From Pyrococcus yayanosii CH1 (GTDB lineage: Archaea > Methanobacteriota_B > Thermococci > Thermococcales > Thermococcaceae), in contig NC_015680.1 in the NCBI RefSeq assembly GCF_000215995.1, forward strand, positions 930,001 to 994,000: 64,000 bases of DNA, given 5' to 3'. The notes beneath the pieces are model-generated. The model was not told the DNA's origin, did not search any database, and saw only the letters and a list, made by a program, of their open reading frames with translations. The position numbers and the translations under genes were made by a program. Positions within the stretch are counted from its first letter, which is position 1, and every line of letters begins with the position of its first letter. Below, piece by piece: positions 9,403 through 18,953 of this stretch.

Positions 9403-11966
9403 AGAGGAGAGGTTTCATATTCACCCTTGATGCCCTGCTTGCTCTAATCCTTGTGACTATAATGGTCGCAGGCGTGGTAAGGGTAACAACCACCGCCCCA
9501 AATGTATACATTACAAAAATACAAGAAAACAACAAGTATATAGCCCAGAGCCTATTAGAGACCCTTAGAACTGTACCATTGAGCAACCTCGTCCCTCCAA
9601 CTCAAATTTCCAAGTGGATAGAGGACAGAACAATAGATTTAACATACGTCAACCCGCAGATGTCTCCTCTGGATATAGTAGCAACATACTGGGCGCTTAA
9701 CTCCGCAGAGTATAAACAAAAGGCGGAGAGGATAATGAAGTACCTACTTGACAACCTTGCCAGGGGCTACAAGTACCAGCTGATAATAAACAACTACACG
9801 AGCCCTTACCTCACCTTTGACAATTCCTATGAAAACGCGAGCAACGTCGGCTCGGCAACGGTGATGATAAGTGGATACGTGAAAAACCAGACGCCGAGGG
9901 GATACGTTGCGAAGGCCTACCTGACCAAGCTCGTAACCGCGCAGGAGAAGCTCATTGGAATACAGAGGGTTTTGGCTGGGGGGTATTACTGTTTTCAATT
10001 GGCACCAACGGGTTACAATGAATATCCATTAACGGTCTTGTCCCTTTACCTTGAGTATCAGACAGTTCCGGGGGACGAAAACACAGTGCAATCCGGAAGG
10101 TTCCAGCTCTCAGGGAACTATAGCGGGGGAAGCGTGGAAGTTAATGATGACCTAAGTGGGTGGAGTGTTGAGTATTCCTTAAATCGGAGGGGATACGTTG
10201 AGAAAATTAGCCTAACAAACGGCGCAGAGACAATTATAATTTACACATCATATACCAGTGGATATAATCCCGAGTTATATGAAGTTCGGGCTATAGTTTA
10301 CGAAGACGCCAATGGCAATCAGGCTGTCGTTTACCTTAACGAGGGGATTTATGTTGAGGTCAGCTGGATACAGATTGGTAGATGGTGGTATATATCCTCA
10401 TCAAGGGCCTACACGACTGTTCCAAATATTGACAGTGCAGTTTACCGCGTTCCGGTATATGGATGTTACCGCTGGATGGATAACTCCCTAGATGTTACCT
10501 TTAAATTCGAACTCCCCCTCGATGCATCAGATATAACCGGTTTATTAAACTACGCTACCAGAGCCGGTGAGTCAGTTAACTTTGAACTGAACGGAGAGCC
10601 TGTGACATCAGCTGATATCTCAACCCTACTTAAAGGTGGAGAGAACGTTTTCAGTGCCTATTTCTATAATCCACAATGGTATGAAATCGGCTTCGGTAGC
10701 GGTAGCTGGATAAGCCTGAGGTACAAGACCTCGACTCCCTTGGTAGAGGACCCCGGCCTGGTTAAGCTCTACAACATAATCAGCGAAGGGACTGGGATTT
10801 ACTATCTCAACTCCCTATTCGTTCCTGGGACCGTTACAGGTATAAGCATGAAGCTCACCGTTGAGGGTGTCCACGAGATCAGGGTTTACTACTCCAACGG
10901 GACGGCTTTAAACCTCATATACGAGAACACAACATTGGATGGCTCAAAGACAACTGTAACTATAGACAATTCAACGCTGGTGGGCAACCTCACAAATTAC
11001 GTCCCCCTCAGCGAGCTGAGCAGGAGAAACTTCAATCTGATAATCATGCTCGACGCCTATTACAACTCTAGCTACTCAAGACCTGTTCGTTATGCCGGCC
11101 AGGATTATAATTATCAGTGGAACAATCAGAGGATTCTCTACGGCTATCCCGACTCGTACATAAATATAACCTATATACCAAAGGTTACGACTACAAGATT
11201 TATGATACCTATCGAGCAGACTTATTCCCTAAACGGCGAAAATCCAGCCTATTGGTGGAGCGGGTGGAGATGGTATCTGGCCGGCTATAGAACTATGTAC
11301 TTCAACTATTATCTCCCAGATAAAGCAATTCCTTGGTACGTTGATGTATGGACGGCTATACACTTTTCGGGGTATCCAGAAGGAACCACTACCCTCTACG
11401 AGGGCCCGAACGCGAACACAAGGGTGTTTGAGTTCCCCCTTGACTATTACCTTATCCGTCTCGCATATACAAGACTGAACGAAAACATTATGGTACCCAG
11501 TGAGACAAACACGTTCAAACTTGAAAGTAGTTCGGAGAATTATGTCTTCAGGGTCGATGATAGTAAGGCAATCGTCCACTACTTCCTCAACGGCTATGCT
11601 CCCTACGGTAACGTGTTCCCCTACTACTCCAAGAATGGAGCTTGCGGCTATGTCCTCACCTACTATTACAATCTCAGCGGAATCATAGATTCAGACACCG
11701 TATTCATTGGGAATTGTAAGCCCACCGAAACTCCGCTTGCCATATCGGCAAGCGAACTCGAGCCAACGAAGTATGCTCTTGACGATGCCATATTCCGGCT
11801 CTTCGTACAGCTTGGAGCCAGAGAGGACTATAATGCCCTACCAGGAACCAAAGAAAACCCAATAAGAGTTAAGCTTGAAGGGTTAGCCGCTAAGTCAATA
11901 GGGATTAGGAACGTTCCAACGACAATAGAACCTATCCAAATAACATTAAGGATATGGAGGGACTAA
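9399..11966 (+). CDS. Very large pilin-like extracellular protein (855 residues)
   Basis: The N-terminus MKRRGFIFTLDALLALILV resembles that of the preceding protein (F-T-L-D-A-L-L versus L-S-M-D-A-L-L). A beta-rich, Tyr/Asn-rich ectodomain of over 800 residues follows, with many sequons and few cysteines. The start codon overlaps the stop of the previous gene (ATGA). It is far larger than a structural pilin, so a tip adhesin or a surface protein using a prepilin-type anchor is more likely. No family is recognised for the ectodomain. Confidence 0.7.
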   Translation: MKRRGFIFTLDALLALILVTIMVAGVVRVTTTAPNVYITKIQENNKYIAQSLLETLRTVPLSNLVPPTQISKWIEDRTIDLTYVNPQMSPLDIVATYWALNSAEYKQKAERIMKYLLDNLARGYKYQLIINNYTSPYLTFDNSYENASNVGSATVMISGYVKNQTPRGYVAKAYLTKLVTAQEKLIGIQRVLAGGYYCFQLAPTGYNEYPLTVLSLYLEYQTVPGDENTVQSGRFQLSGNYSGGSVEVNDDLSGWSVEYSLNRRGYVEKISLTNGAETIIIYTSYTSGYNPELYEVRAIVYEDANGNQAVVYLNEGIYVEVSWIQIGRWWYISSSRAYTTVPNIDSAVYRVPVYGCYRWMDNSLDVTFKFELPLDASDITGLLNYATRAGESVNFELNGEPVTSADISTLLKGGENVFSAYFYNPQWYEIGFGSGSWISLRYKTSTPLVEDPGLVKLYNIISEGTGIYYLNSLFVPGTVTGISMKLTVEGVHEIRVYYSNGTALNLIYENTTLDGSKTTVTIDNSTLVGNLTNYVPLSELSRRNFNLIIMLDAYYNSSYSRPVRYAGQDYNYQWNNQRILYGYPDSYINITYIPKVTTTRFMIPIEQTYSLNGENPAYWWSGWRWYLAGYRTMYFNYYLPDKAIPWYVDVWTAIHFSGYPEGTTTLYEGPNANTRVFEFPLDYYLIRLAYTRLNENIMVPSETNTFKLESSSENYVFRVDDSKAIVHYFLNGYAPYGNVFPYYSKNGACGYVLTYYYNLSGIIDSDTVFIGNCKPTETPLAISASELEPTKYALDDAIFRLFVQLGAREDYNALPGTKENPIRVKLEGLAAKSIGIRNVPTTIEPIQITLRIWRD

Positions 11967-11967
11967 T

Positions 11968-13071
11968 ATGAAGCGGGGATTCCTCCTTAATGTCACTGCA
12001 CTCCTGCTCCTAATTCCCATCCTCCTCCTAGTGGCCACTTATGAGAGTGTATCGTCAACTATAATCAGCGGCCAAATTACTAGGACTCAAGCAGAAACGA
12101 TGTATTTTAACGTAGACACAATCCAAAAGGATCTTCAGAATGTTGTCGATTTGAGCATTAAAAGGGCATATTTAACCCTAACGGAATACGTAATAACCCA
12201 TAACGTGTTCGTTAACAACGCTTCGAGGATTCTTGAGGAGCTTATAATAAACGGTACCATTAATGGACGTGTCCAACCCACAATGAAGAACATGACCCTT
12301 AAAAAGTGGTTCAATAATGTCATTACGTACCTTAGGGACAAAGGAATGAGCATAGAACCCTCAACCCCCGATGAGCTTGAATCCCACTTAGATATCCTTG
12401 TTGGCCCTCTGGATTCTTTTCATATTGCCGTTAGGGTTAAAATAAAGAATATTACTATAAGGGACAACTCGGGAATAGTTAAGTACCAGGGAGACATTGG
12501 ATACGTGTACTCTGTGGTGAGCGTTGTAGGATTTGAGGATCCATTTATAGTGAAGGAGCTAAATGGTTTGTACACACGAGTCATAATGCCATGCAGGATA
12601 CCATTTCCCGGCCCACTCTATGGATATTACAATCCTAACAGCACCGATGACATAGACGAGCTTGCCCTTGAGCAGTGCTACGTTGGGCTTTCGGACAACA
12701 AAACCGCGGGGGTCTATTACCCGTCTATATTGGAGAGATTTGAAGGGGATATTGGCAACCACGACTATTACCTCTCCGTCGCCGTGATACTCCAAAAGGA
12801 TCTCGGATACACAGAACAGCTTCCCATTGGTCTCGTAACATTTATGGTTCCCTCCACGGATAGCACGCTTATAGGGGCTTTCACGAGCCTGGGAATATCA
12901 GCTCCGCTAAACTCAACCAGCGTGGATTACTATTACCTAAAATGTGCCGTCGAGGGGGAGGAGTGCCTCGGAGGATATCCCCTGTTGAATTCCCCTTACC
13001 CTGATCTCAGGTTCGACAACGCCACGGCCATTGCCCTGTTCAACACAACGGAAGCGCTTGACACGGGGTGA
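11968..13071 (+). CDS. Pilin-like/secreted membrane-anchored protein
   Basis: 367 residues. MKRGFLLNVTALLLLIPILLL repeats the R-G-F plus hydrophobic pattern of the previous gene but has lost the acidic residue. A helical stretch (about residues 25-110) precedes a beta-rich ectodomain with several cysteines in its second half. Start one base after the previous stop. It may be a pilus accessory or signal-anchored protein of the same surface complex. Confidence 0.68.
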   Translation: MKRGFLLNVTALLLLIPILLLVATYESVSSTIISGQITRTQAETMYFNVDTIQKDLQNVVDLSIKRAYLTLTEYVITHNVFVNNASRILEELIINGTINGRVQPTMKNMTLKKWFNNVITYLRDKGMSIEPSTPDELESHLDILVGPLDSFHIAVRVKIKNITIRDNSGIVKYQGDIGYVYSVVSVVGFEDPFIVKELNGLYTRVIMPCRIPFPGPLYGYYNPNSTDDIDELALEQCYVGLSDNKTAGVYYPSILERFEGDIGNHDYYLSVAVILQKDLGYTEQLPIGLVTFMVPSTDSTLIGAFTSLGISAPLNSTSVDYYYLKCAVEGEECLGGYPLLNSPYPDLRFDNATAIALFNTTEALDTG

Positions 13072-13075
13072 AATA

Positions 13076-13819
13076 ATGAGATTTGAAGATTTCCTTTACT
13101 CTATTGGTGAGCTAACGGTGGATATTGCTAAACGGTTTGAATCGATTATTAAGGACTTACTTCGTCCAGAGCCAAAAGACACTCCTCCAAATTTCCGAAT
13201 CCTCAGAAAGCTCGTTAAGAAGGACCTCTCGATTCACGAATTGATTAGCCTAAAGCTTCAGATAACGTTCCTCATATACCTTTTCATAAACCTTCTAATA
13301 GTCGTCTTCTCTCCCTCCCTCTTGGTTCCAGTTGCTATCCTTTACTTTATCTACCTGAGGAGTCTGCTCATGAGGACCAAGAACTTCATCATAGAGCCAG
13401 AGCCCTACAGGGCCTTTTATTACTCGATATCACTGTTAACGTTCATGGCCTTTTTGGGGTATGTAGTTCTTAGAGGGCTAAATGTTAGGCCCCAGTATTA
13501 CTATGGTTATCTTGCTGGAGTTTTCATAACGGTTTTGGGCTTCAGGCACGTCTTCAGAAGTAAATACGGCCGGGACTACACCTATGGTGTCGTTGAGGAG
13601 ATAAAGGATGGAGCCGTTAGGGTCTTCGTCCACGACGACATAGCGGCCAACGTGAAGCCCGGCTACTACTGGGTAGATGCCCCCTCAGACGTCCCGCGGG
13701 GAGCCGTCGTCAAGCTCCTCGTTGAGGAAAGGCCGCTAAGAGGGGCCGTTCCGAGAAAGATCATCGAGGTTTACTCATCCTCCCAGACCTCGACGGAGCC
13801 AAAGGAGCAGAGGGAGTGA
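13076..13819 (+). CDS. Multi-span membrane protein, DUF2101-like
   Basis: 247 residues from the ATG at 13076. About 75 soluble residues come first, then four hydrophobic segments (about 70-180, for example LIYLFINLLIVVFSPSLLVPV), then a C-terminal soluble domain containing GVVEEIKDGAVRVFVHDD that looks like a small beta-barrel. I recall such proteins as DUF2101 in Thermococcales, without known function. It closes the pilin-like run and could be its membrane platform, but no type IV pilus ATPase or PilC motif is present in the window. Its end overlaps the convergent small gene. Confidence 0.65.
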   Translation: MRFEDFLYSIGELTVDIAKRFESIIKDLLRPEPKDTPPNFRILRKLVKKDLSIHELISLKLQITFLIYLFINLLIVVFSPSLLVPVAILYFIYLRSLLMRTKNFIIEPEPYRAFYYSISLLTFMAFLGYVVLRGLNVRPQYYYGYLAGVFITVLGFRHVFRSKYGRDYTYGVVEEIKDGAVRVFVHDDIAANVKPGYYWVDAPSDVPRGAVVKLLVEERPLRGAVPRKIIEVYSSSQTSTEPKEQRE

Positions 13820-14049
13820 AGGATAAGCAGATAGAGGGAGTGGTAAGGCTCAACGAGGTTTGTCTTTGCAAAGCCGAAGCCCCTTCTTGGAATGCTCAAG
13901 GGCTCGACGCGAGGACATTCAGGGAGAATCGTCAAGGTGCTATCTTCTTCCTTTACCTCATAGCCTAGGCCACGACAAATCCTCCGCAGGAAGGCCCTCA
14001 GCTCTCCCCACCTTTCTATGCGCGTCTTATAGTATAAGGTGTGGCCCAA
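13771..14049 (-). CDS. Small conserved-looking hypothetical protein
   Basis: 92 residues, with a probable TTG start at 14049 preceded by GGTGAT (the reverse strand reads GGTGATAGCTTG). An AT-rich TTTTTAAAGTT promoter-like box lies about 35 bases upstream. The sequence (MGHTLYYKTRIERWGELRAF..., PRRGFGFAKTNLVEPYH) is well-mixed alpha/beta and reads like a real soluble protein. It overlaps the 3' end of the membrane protein gene tail-to-tail by 49 bases. Function unknown. Confidence 0.6.
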   Translation of the reverse strand: MGHTLYYKTRIERWGELRAFLRRICRGLGYEVKEEDSTLTILPECPRVEPLSIPRRGFGFAKTNLVEPYHSLYLLILHSLCSFGSVEVWEDE

Positions 14050-14186
14050 GCTATCACCGTTAAGAGTAGAAAGAATAACTTTAAAAAGTTTTTGATTTTC
14101 TAATATGCAGTGATAGCAACCGCCAAGAATATTAATAGTCCAACACCAAGGATCAAGTGGGGACCCAAGAACAACATGGCAAAAGG

Positions 14187-14240
14187 ATGATGAATAAATC
14201 CGTTGCTGATGAAAAGATGAGGAGAGGACCGACTAGCTGA
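14187..14240 (+). ncRNA. Box C/D guide sRNA (candidate)
   Basis: In an otherwise empty 190-base gap the plus strand shows C box ATGATGA (14187-14193), a 12-nt guide (14194-14205), D' box CTGA (14206-14209), C' box ATGAGGA (14217-14223, one base off consensus), a 13-nt guide (14224-14236) and D box CTGA (14237-14240). Box order and guide lengths are those of archaeal 2'-O-methylation guides. The D' guide could pair 8 bp with CAACGGAU in 23S rRNA as I remember it; I have no target for the D guide. The D box abuts the stop codon of the opposite-strand guaAA gene. Confidence 0.6.
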
Positions 14241-14807
14241 CTAGAGCTCTCCACAGAGCTCTGCGAAGTTCCTGAGGATGTCTGCCCCCCTCTCCGTGTG
14301 AGCTACCTCCGGGTGGAACTGAACGCCATATATGGGGAGCTCCTTATGCTTCATGGCCTCAATGGGACATGTGTCGCTCCTCGCCAAAAGCTTGAAGCCC
14401 GGCGGGAGCTTTTTAACTTCATCCATGTGGCTCTCCCAGACTCTGAGCCTCTTTGGAAGCCCCCTGAAGATATCGTTTTCTTCCAAAATCTCAATCTCCA
14501 CGAGGCTGTACTCGGCTCTCTCCCCTCTGCCCACCTTCCCACCGAAGTACTTCGCTATGAGCTGATGACCGAGGCAGATGCCTAGGATCGGCACGTTGAA
14601 CTCGTCGTAGTGTTCCAAAACAGCTTCACAGTTGCCAGTCCTGTTTATGTCAGGACCGCCCGAGAAGATTATGCCCTTTGGCTTTAGTCCCTTTATCTCC
14701 TCAAGCGGCGTCGTGTTCGGGATTATCTTTGCCTCGACGCCGAGGTATCTCAACGTTCTCCAAATCCTGTGAACGTATTGGCCCCCATTATCCATGATAA
14801 CTATCAT
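14241..14807 (-). CDS. guaAA: GMP synthase glutamine amidotransferase subunit
   Basis: 188 residues: a class I glutaminase domain with nucleophile Cys78 in GICLGHQL and the later FHPEVAH (His, Glu of the triad). It releases ammonia from glutamine for XMP to GMP conversion. Archaea often encode the two halves of GMP synthase separately, and the partner ATP-pyrophosphatase subunit lies directly upstream (14817-15740). This is the last gene of a purP-guaAB-guaAA purine operon. Confidence 0.93.
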   Translation of the reverse strand: MIVIMDNGGQYVHRIWRTLRYLGVEAKIIPNTTPLEEIKGLKPKGIIFSGGPDINRTGNCEAVLEHYDEFNVPILGICLGHQLIAKYFGGKVGRGERAEYSLVEIEILEENDIFRGLPKRLRVWESHMDEVKKLPPGFKLLARSDTCPIEAMKHKELPIYGVQFHPEVAHTERGADILRNFAELCGEL

Positions 14808-14816
14808 GCCCTCACC

Positions 14817-15740
14817 TCACTCGAACTCTATTGTGGCGGGCGGCTTGTTCGTGATGTCGTAAAGCACCCTACCGACTTGTGGAATCTCGCTCGTTATCCT
14901 AAAGGCAATCCTCTGGAGAACCTCCCAGGGGACGTTCATGGCATTAGCCGTCATTCCATCCAAACTCTCAACTATTCTAACCGCTATCGTCTCCTTATAG
15001 GCCCTTATGTCTCCCTGAACTCCCACGGTCTTGACACCAAGGAGAACCGCAAATGCCTGCCAAGGTCTCAGCCCGGCCCTCTCGACTTCCTCCTCAACTA
15101 TGGCGTTGGCCTCCCTAACGATGGCTATCCTCTCGGGAGTTACTTCACCGATTACCCTGATGGCCAAGCCGGGGCCCGGGAAGGGCATCCTGTTGTAAAT
15201 CTTCTCAGGAAGGCCCAGCTCCTTGGCTAGCTCGCGAACCTCGTCCTTGTAGAGATCACGGAGCGGCTCGATTAACTTGAGATTTAATCTCTCGGGAAGA
15301 CCGCCAACATTGTGATGGCTTTTTATTTTCCCCTGGCTCTCTATCCAGTCGGGGGCAATAGTTCCTTGGATGAGGAACTCTGCTCCAATATCCCTCGCGA
15401 CCTCTTCGAAGACCTCGATAAAAACGCGACCGATAATCTTCCTCTTCTCCTCAGGGTCGGTGACGCCTCTTAAGGCCTCAAAGAACCTATCCTGAGCGTC
15501 TACGTAGTGCAGGTTCATGCCGAACTCGTCCCTGAACGTCTTCACCACGAACTCCGGCTCGCCCTTCCTTAGGAAGCCAGTGTTCACGAAGACCGCATGA
15601 AGCCTGTCGCCTATTGCCCTATGGGCAAGAACAGCCGCTGTAGAGCTGTCAACACCCCCACTGAGCGCTATTATGGCCTTTCCGCCTCCCACTGTTTCCC
15701 TTATCTCCCGAACCTTCTCCCTTATGAATCCTTCCCACAT
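14817..15740 (-). CDS. guaAB: GMP synthase ATP-pyrophosphatase (synthetase) subunit
   Basis: 307 residues. The PP-loop SGGVDSS lies near residue 30, and the dimerisation-domain end [20 protein letters not shown]...TIEFE is typical of GuaA. It adenylates XMP and uses ammonia from the amidotransferase subunit encoded ten bases downstream. Located 22 bases after purP on the same strand. Confidence 0.94.
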   Translation of the reverse strand: MWEGFIREKVREIRETVGGGKAIIALSGGVDSSTAAVLAHRAIGDRLHAVFVNTGFLRKGEPEFVVKTFRDEFGMNLHYVDAQDRFFEALRGVTDPEEKRKIIGRVFIEVFEEVARDIGAEFLIQGTIAPDWIESQGKIKSHHNVGGLPERLNLKLIEPLRDLYKDEVRELAKELGLPEKIYNRMPFPGPGLAIRVIGEVTPERIAIVREANAIVEEEVERAGLRPWQAFAVLLGVKTVGVQGDIRAYKETIAVRIVESLDGMTANAMNVPWEVLQRIAFRITSEIPQVGRVLYDITNKPPATIEFE

Positions 15741-15762
15741 GCTTGAACCTCCTACAAAGGGT

Positions 15763-16782
<1,020 letters not shown>

Positions 16783-16811
16783 TCAAAAATTGCCATCTTT
16801 TAAGCTTTATT

Positions 16812-16829
16812 TTGCCATGTAAATGGCAA
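16812..16829. promoter_or_regulatory. Palindromic operator candidate TTGCCAT-n4-ATGGCAA
   Basis: A perfect 7-bp inverted repeat with a 4-bp spacer lies between the divergent purP and binding-protein genes. An additional TTGCCAT half-site at 16790-16796 lies between the likely purP TATA (16797-16806, minus strand) and its start. The plus-strand TATA candidate (GATTTAAAAG, about 16853-16862) is some 25 bases from the palindrome. The position suits one regulator controlling one or both genes. Which regulator is unknown; a thiamine (ThiR-type) or purine regulator are both possible. Confidence 0.5.
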
Positions 16830-16924
16830 CATCGAGCGAAGTTCGAACCGCCTGATTTAAAAGGCGTTTCCTCACACTGGGTTATGGAAGGAAATAACCG
16901 GGTTAGTCTGGAGGGTGAGCGAAG

Positions 16925-17968
16925 ATGAAGAAGCTATTCGGGGTTTTCCTCCTGACCCTCCTCGTGGTTGGGTGCATAGGGGGACCAGAGACGTCCACAG
17001 AAGAAAAAAAGCTCGTCGTATACGCCTATGACAGCCTCGAGTACTGGCTCAAGGAGGTAATCCCCGAGTTTGAAAAAGAATACAATGTCACCGTCGAGCT
17101 CGTGCTCGTAGGAGGAACGGGTGAGCTCCTCAACAGGTTGATACTCGAGAAGGACAACCCCAAGGCCGACGTCGTCGTTGGAATTGACAGCACTTACCTG
17201 GCCAAGGCAATAAACGCGGACATCCTTGAACCTTACAAGCCCAAGAACGCGGACGTTATTCCCGAGTGGATAATCGAGAGCTTCGACCCAAGCTTCCACC
17301 TTACACCCTTCGACTATGGCTACATAGCGATTAACTACCGCAAGGATGAGGTCTCAGAACCACCACAGAGCCTCGAAGATCTCACAAAGCCTGAATGGAA
17401 GGGTAAGCTCGTCATAGAGGATCCGAGAACGAGCTCCCCAGGTATGGCCTTCCTCCTCTGGACGATAGCCGTTTATGGCGACGACTGGCTCGATTACTGG
17501 GCCAGGCTCAGGGACAACAACGTCCAGATAGTCAAGAGCTGGAGTGCAGCTTGGAACGCCTTCAGCCAAGGTGAATTCCCCCTTGTCCTGAGCTACTCCA
17601 CTTCCCCAGCGGCCACCGTCTACTATGAAAACAACACCAACGTGGGTGCCATCGCCTTCAAGGAGGGCAACTACCTGCAAATAGAGGGTGCCGGGATAGT
17701 AAAAGGGGCCAAGCACCCAGAGCTTGCCAAGGCCTTCATAGAGTTCCTCATAAGTGAGGAAGCCCAGTCAAAGCTCCCAACGACCCAGTGGATGTATCCC
17801 GTTAACAAGAACGTCCAGCTACCGCCTGTGTACGAGTACGCCGTAAAGGTAGAGAAGCCGGTAACCCTCGACCCCAAGCTCATCGCCGAGAACTACAAGA
17901 AGTGGCTTGACCAATGGGTGGCGGTCGTCGTCGAAGGCAAGAGTCCAGATGAGGTTAGAGAAGGCTAA
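16925..17968 (+). CDS. Thiamine-type ABC transporter substrate-binding lipoprotein
   Basis: 347 residues. The signal peptide ends in a lipobox-like VVGCIGG (Cys17), so it is probably lipid-anchored. The body is an extracellular solute-binding protein of the TbpA/ThiB group: LVVYAYDSLEYWLKEVIPEFEKEY, then EDPRTSSPGMAFLLWT and a ligand-site-like SWSAAWNAFSQG. The cognate permease and ATPase are probably the two convergent minus-strand genes immediately downstream, whose last gene overlaps this one by 14 bases. Ferric iron or another small ligand cannot be excluded. Confidence 0.75.
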   Translation: MKKLFGVFLLTLLVVGCIGGPETSTEEKKLVVYAYDSLEYWLKEVIPEFEKEYNVTVELVLVGGTGELLNRLILEKDNPKADVVVGIDSTYLAKAINADILEPYKPKNADVIPEWIIESFDPSFHLTPFDYGYIAINYRKDEVSEPPQSLEDLTKPEWKGKLVIEDPRTSSPGMAFLLWTIAVYGDDWLDYWARLRDNNVQIVKSWSAAWNAFSQGEFPLVLSYSTSPAATVYYENNTNVGAIAFKEGNYLQIEGAGIVKGAKHPELAKAFIEFLISEEAQSKLPTTQWMYPVNKNVQLPPVYEYAVKVEKPVTLDPKLIAENYKKWLDQWVAVVVEGKSPDEVREG

Positions 17969-18953
17969 ACGCCTTCACCTTTATCCTAACCTTTTTTGGG
18001 ACTTCCTCGGGAGAAAACGGGAGCCTACTTAAGAGCTCCTCCGCAATCAACTCCACGCCCTCGATGGACAATCTAAGCCTTATCCTACCCGGAAGGAGCT
18101 CGTAGCTGAGAACCTCCGCCTCGGCTCCCTCCCCGATGATGATATTCTCAGGCCTGAAGAACACCCGAACTTTTCCCTCAAGGCCAACGTCGAAGCAGAG
18201 TTCTCCAAGGCATGCCGTGCCTCCCTCAGCTCTCAGCTCGATGATGTTGGAGATTCCTAAGAAACTTGCCACGAACTCTGTTTTTGGCCGGTAGTAAAGC
18301 TCCAACGGCTTTCCTATCTCAAGAATTCTTCCGTCCTTCATAACGGCCATCCTGTCGCTAATGGCCATGGCCTCTTCCTGGTCGTGAGTGACATAGACGG
18401 TGGTTATCCCAACCTCTCTAACGATTCTTCTAATCTCCGACCTCAGCCTCTCCCTTATCTTGGCGTCGAGGTTACTAAGGGGCTCGTCTAAGAGCAGGAC
18501 CTCGGGTTCTATCACGAGGGCCCTAGCTATGGCAACCCTCTGTTGCTGACCTCCACTCAGCTGCTCCGGATAGCGGTCTTCGAAGCCTCTCAAACCCACA
18601 AGCTCCAGAACCTCCCTCACCCGGTCCTCAATCTCTTGGCGAGAGATTCTCCTCATCCTGAGGCCGAAGGCAACGTTCTCAAAGACGGTCATGTGTGGAA
18701 ATAATGCATAGTCCTGGAAGACTATGCCCACATTCCTCTCATGGGGCGGAACCCTCGTCACATCCCTCTCTCCAAAGAGGACCCTTCCTTCGGCCTCCTC
18801 TAGCCCGGCTATTATCCGGAGGGTCGTCGTCTTGCCGCAACCGCTTGGGCCAAGGAGCGTGAAGAGCTCGCCCTCTTTAACTTCGAGTTCGGGAATGAAG
18901 AGCTCAAACCCCTCCCTCCTTAGGCGTATTCCTTCAAGCCTCACCCTCACCAC
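17955..18953 (-). CDS. ABC transporter ATP-binding protein (thiamine/Fe3+/spermidine type)
   Basis: 332 residues. Walker A GPSGCGKTT near residue 35, signature LSGGQQQRVAIARAL near 130, Walker B VLLLDEPLSNLD, switch His in YVTHDQEEA and a C-terminal regulatory (TOBE-like) domain from about 240. It powers uptake with the fused permease encoded just upstream (7-base overlap). The binding protein is on the opposite strand immediately downstream. Confidence 0.88.
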   Translation of the reverse strand: MVRVRLEGIRLRREGFELFIPELEVKEGELFTLLGPSGCGKTTTLRIIAGLEEAEGRVLFGERDVTRVPPHERNVGIVFQDYALFPHMTVFENVAFGLRMRRISRQEIEDRVREVLELVGLRGFEDRYPEQLSGGQQQRVAIARALVIEPEVLLLDEPLSNLDAKIRERLRSEIRRIVREVGITTVYVTHDQEEAMAISDRMAVMKDGRILEIGKPLELYYRPKTEFVASFLGISNIIELRAEGGTACLGELCFDVGLEGKVRVFFRPENIIIGEGAEAEVLSYELLPGRIRLRLSIEGVELIAEELLSRLPFSPEEVPKKVRIKVKAFSLL

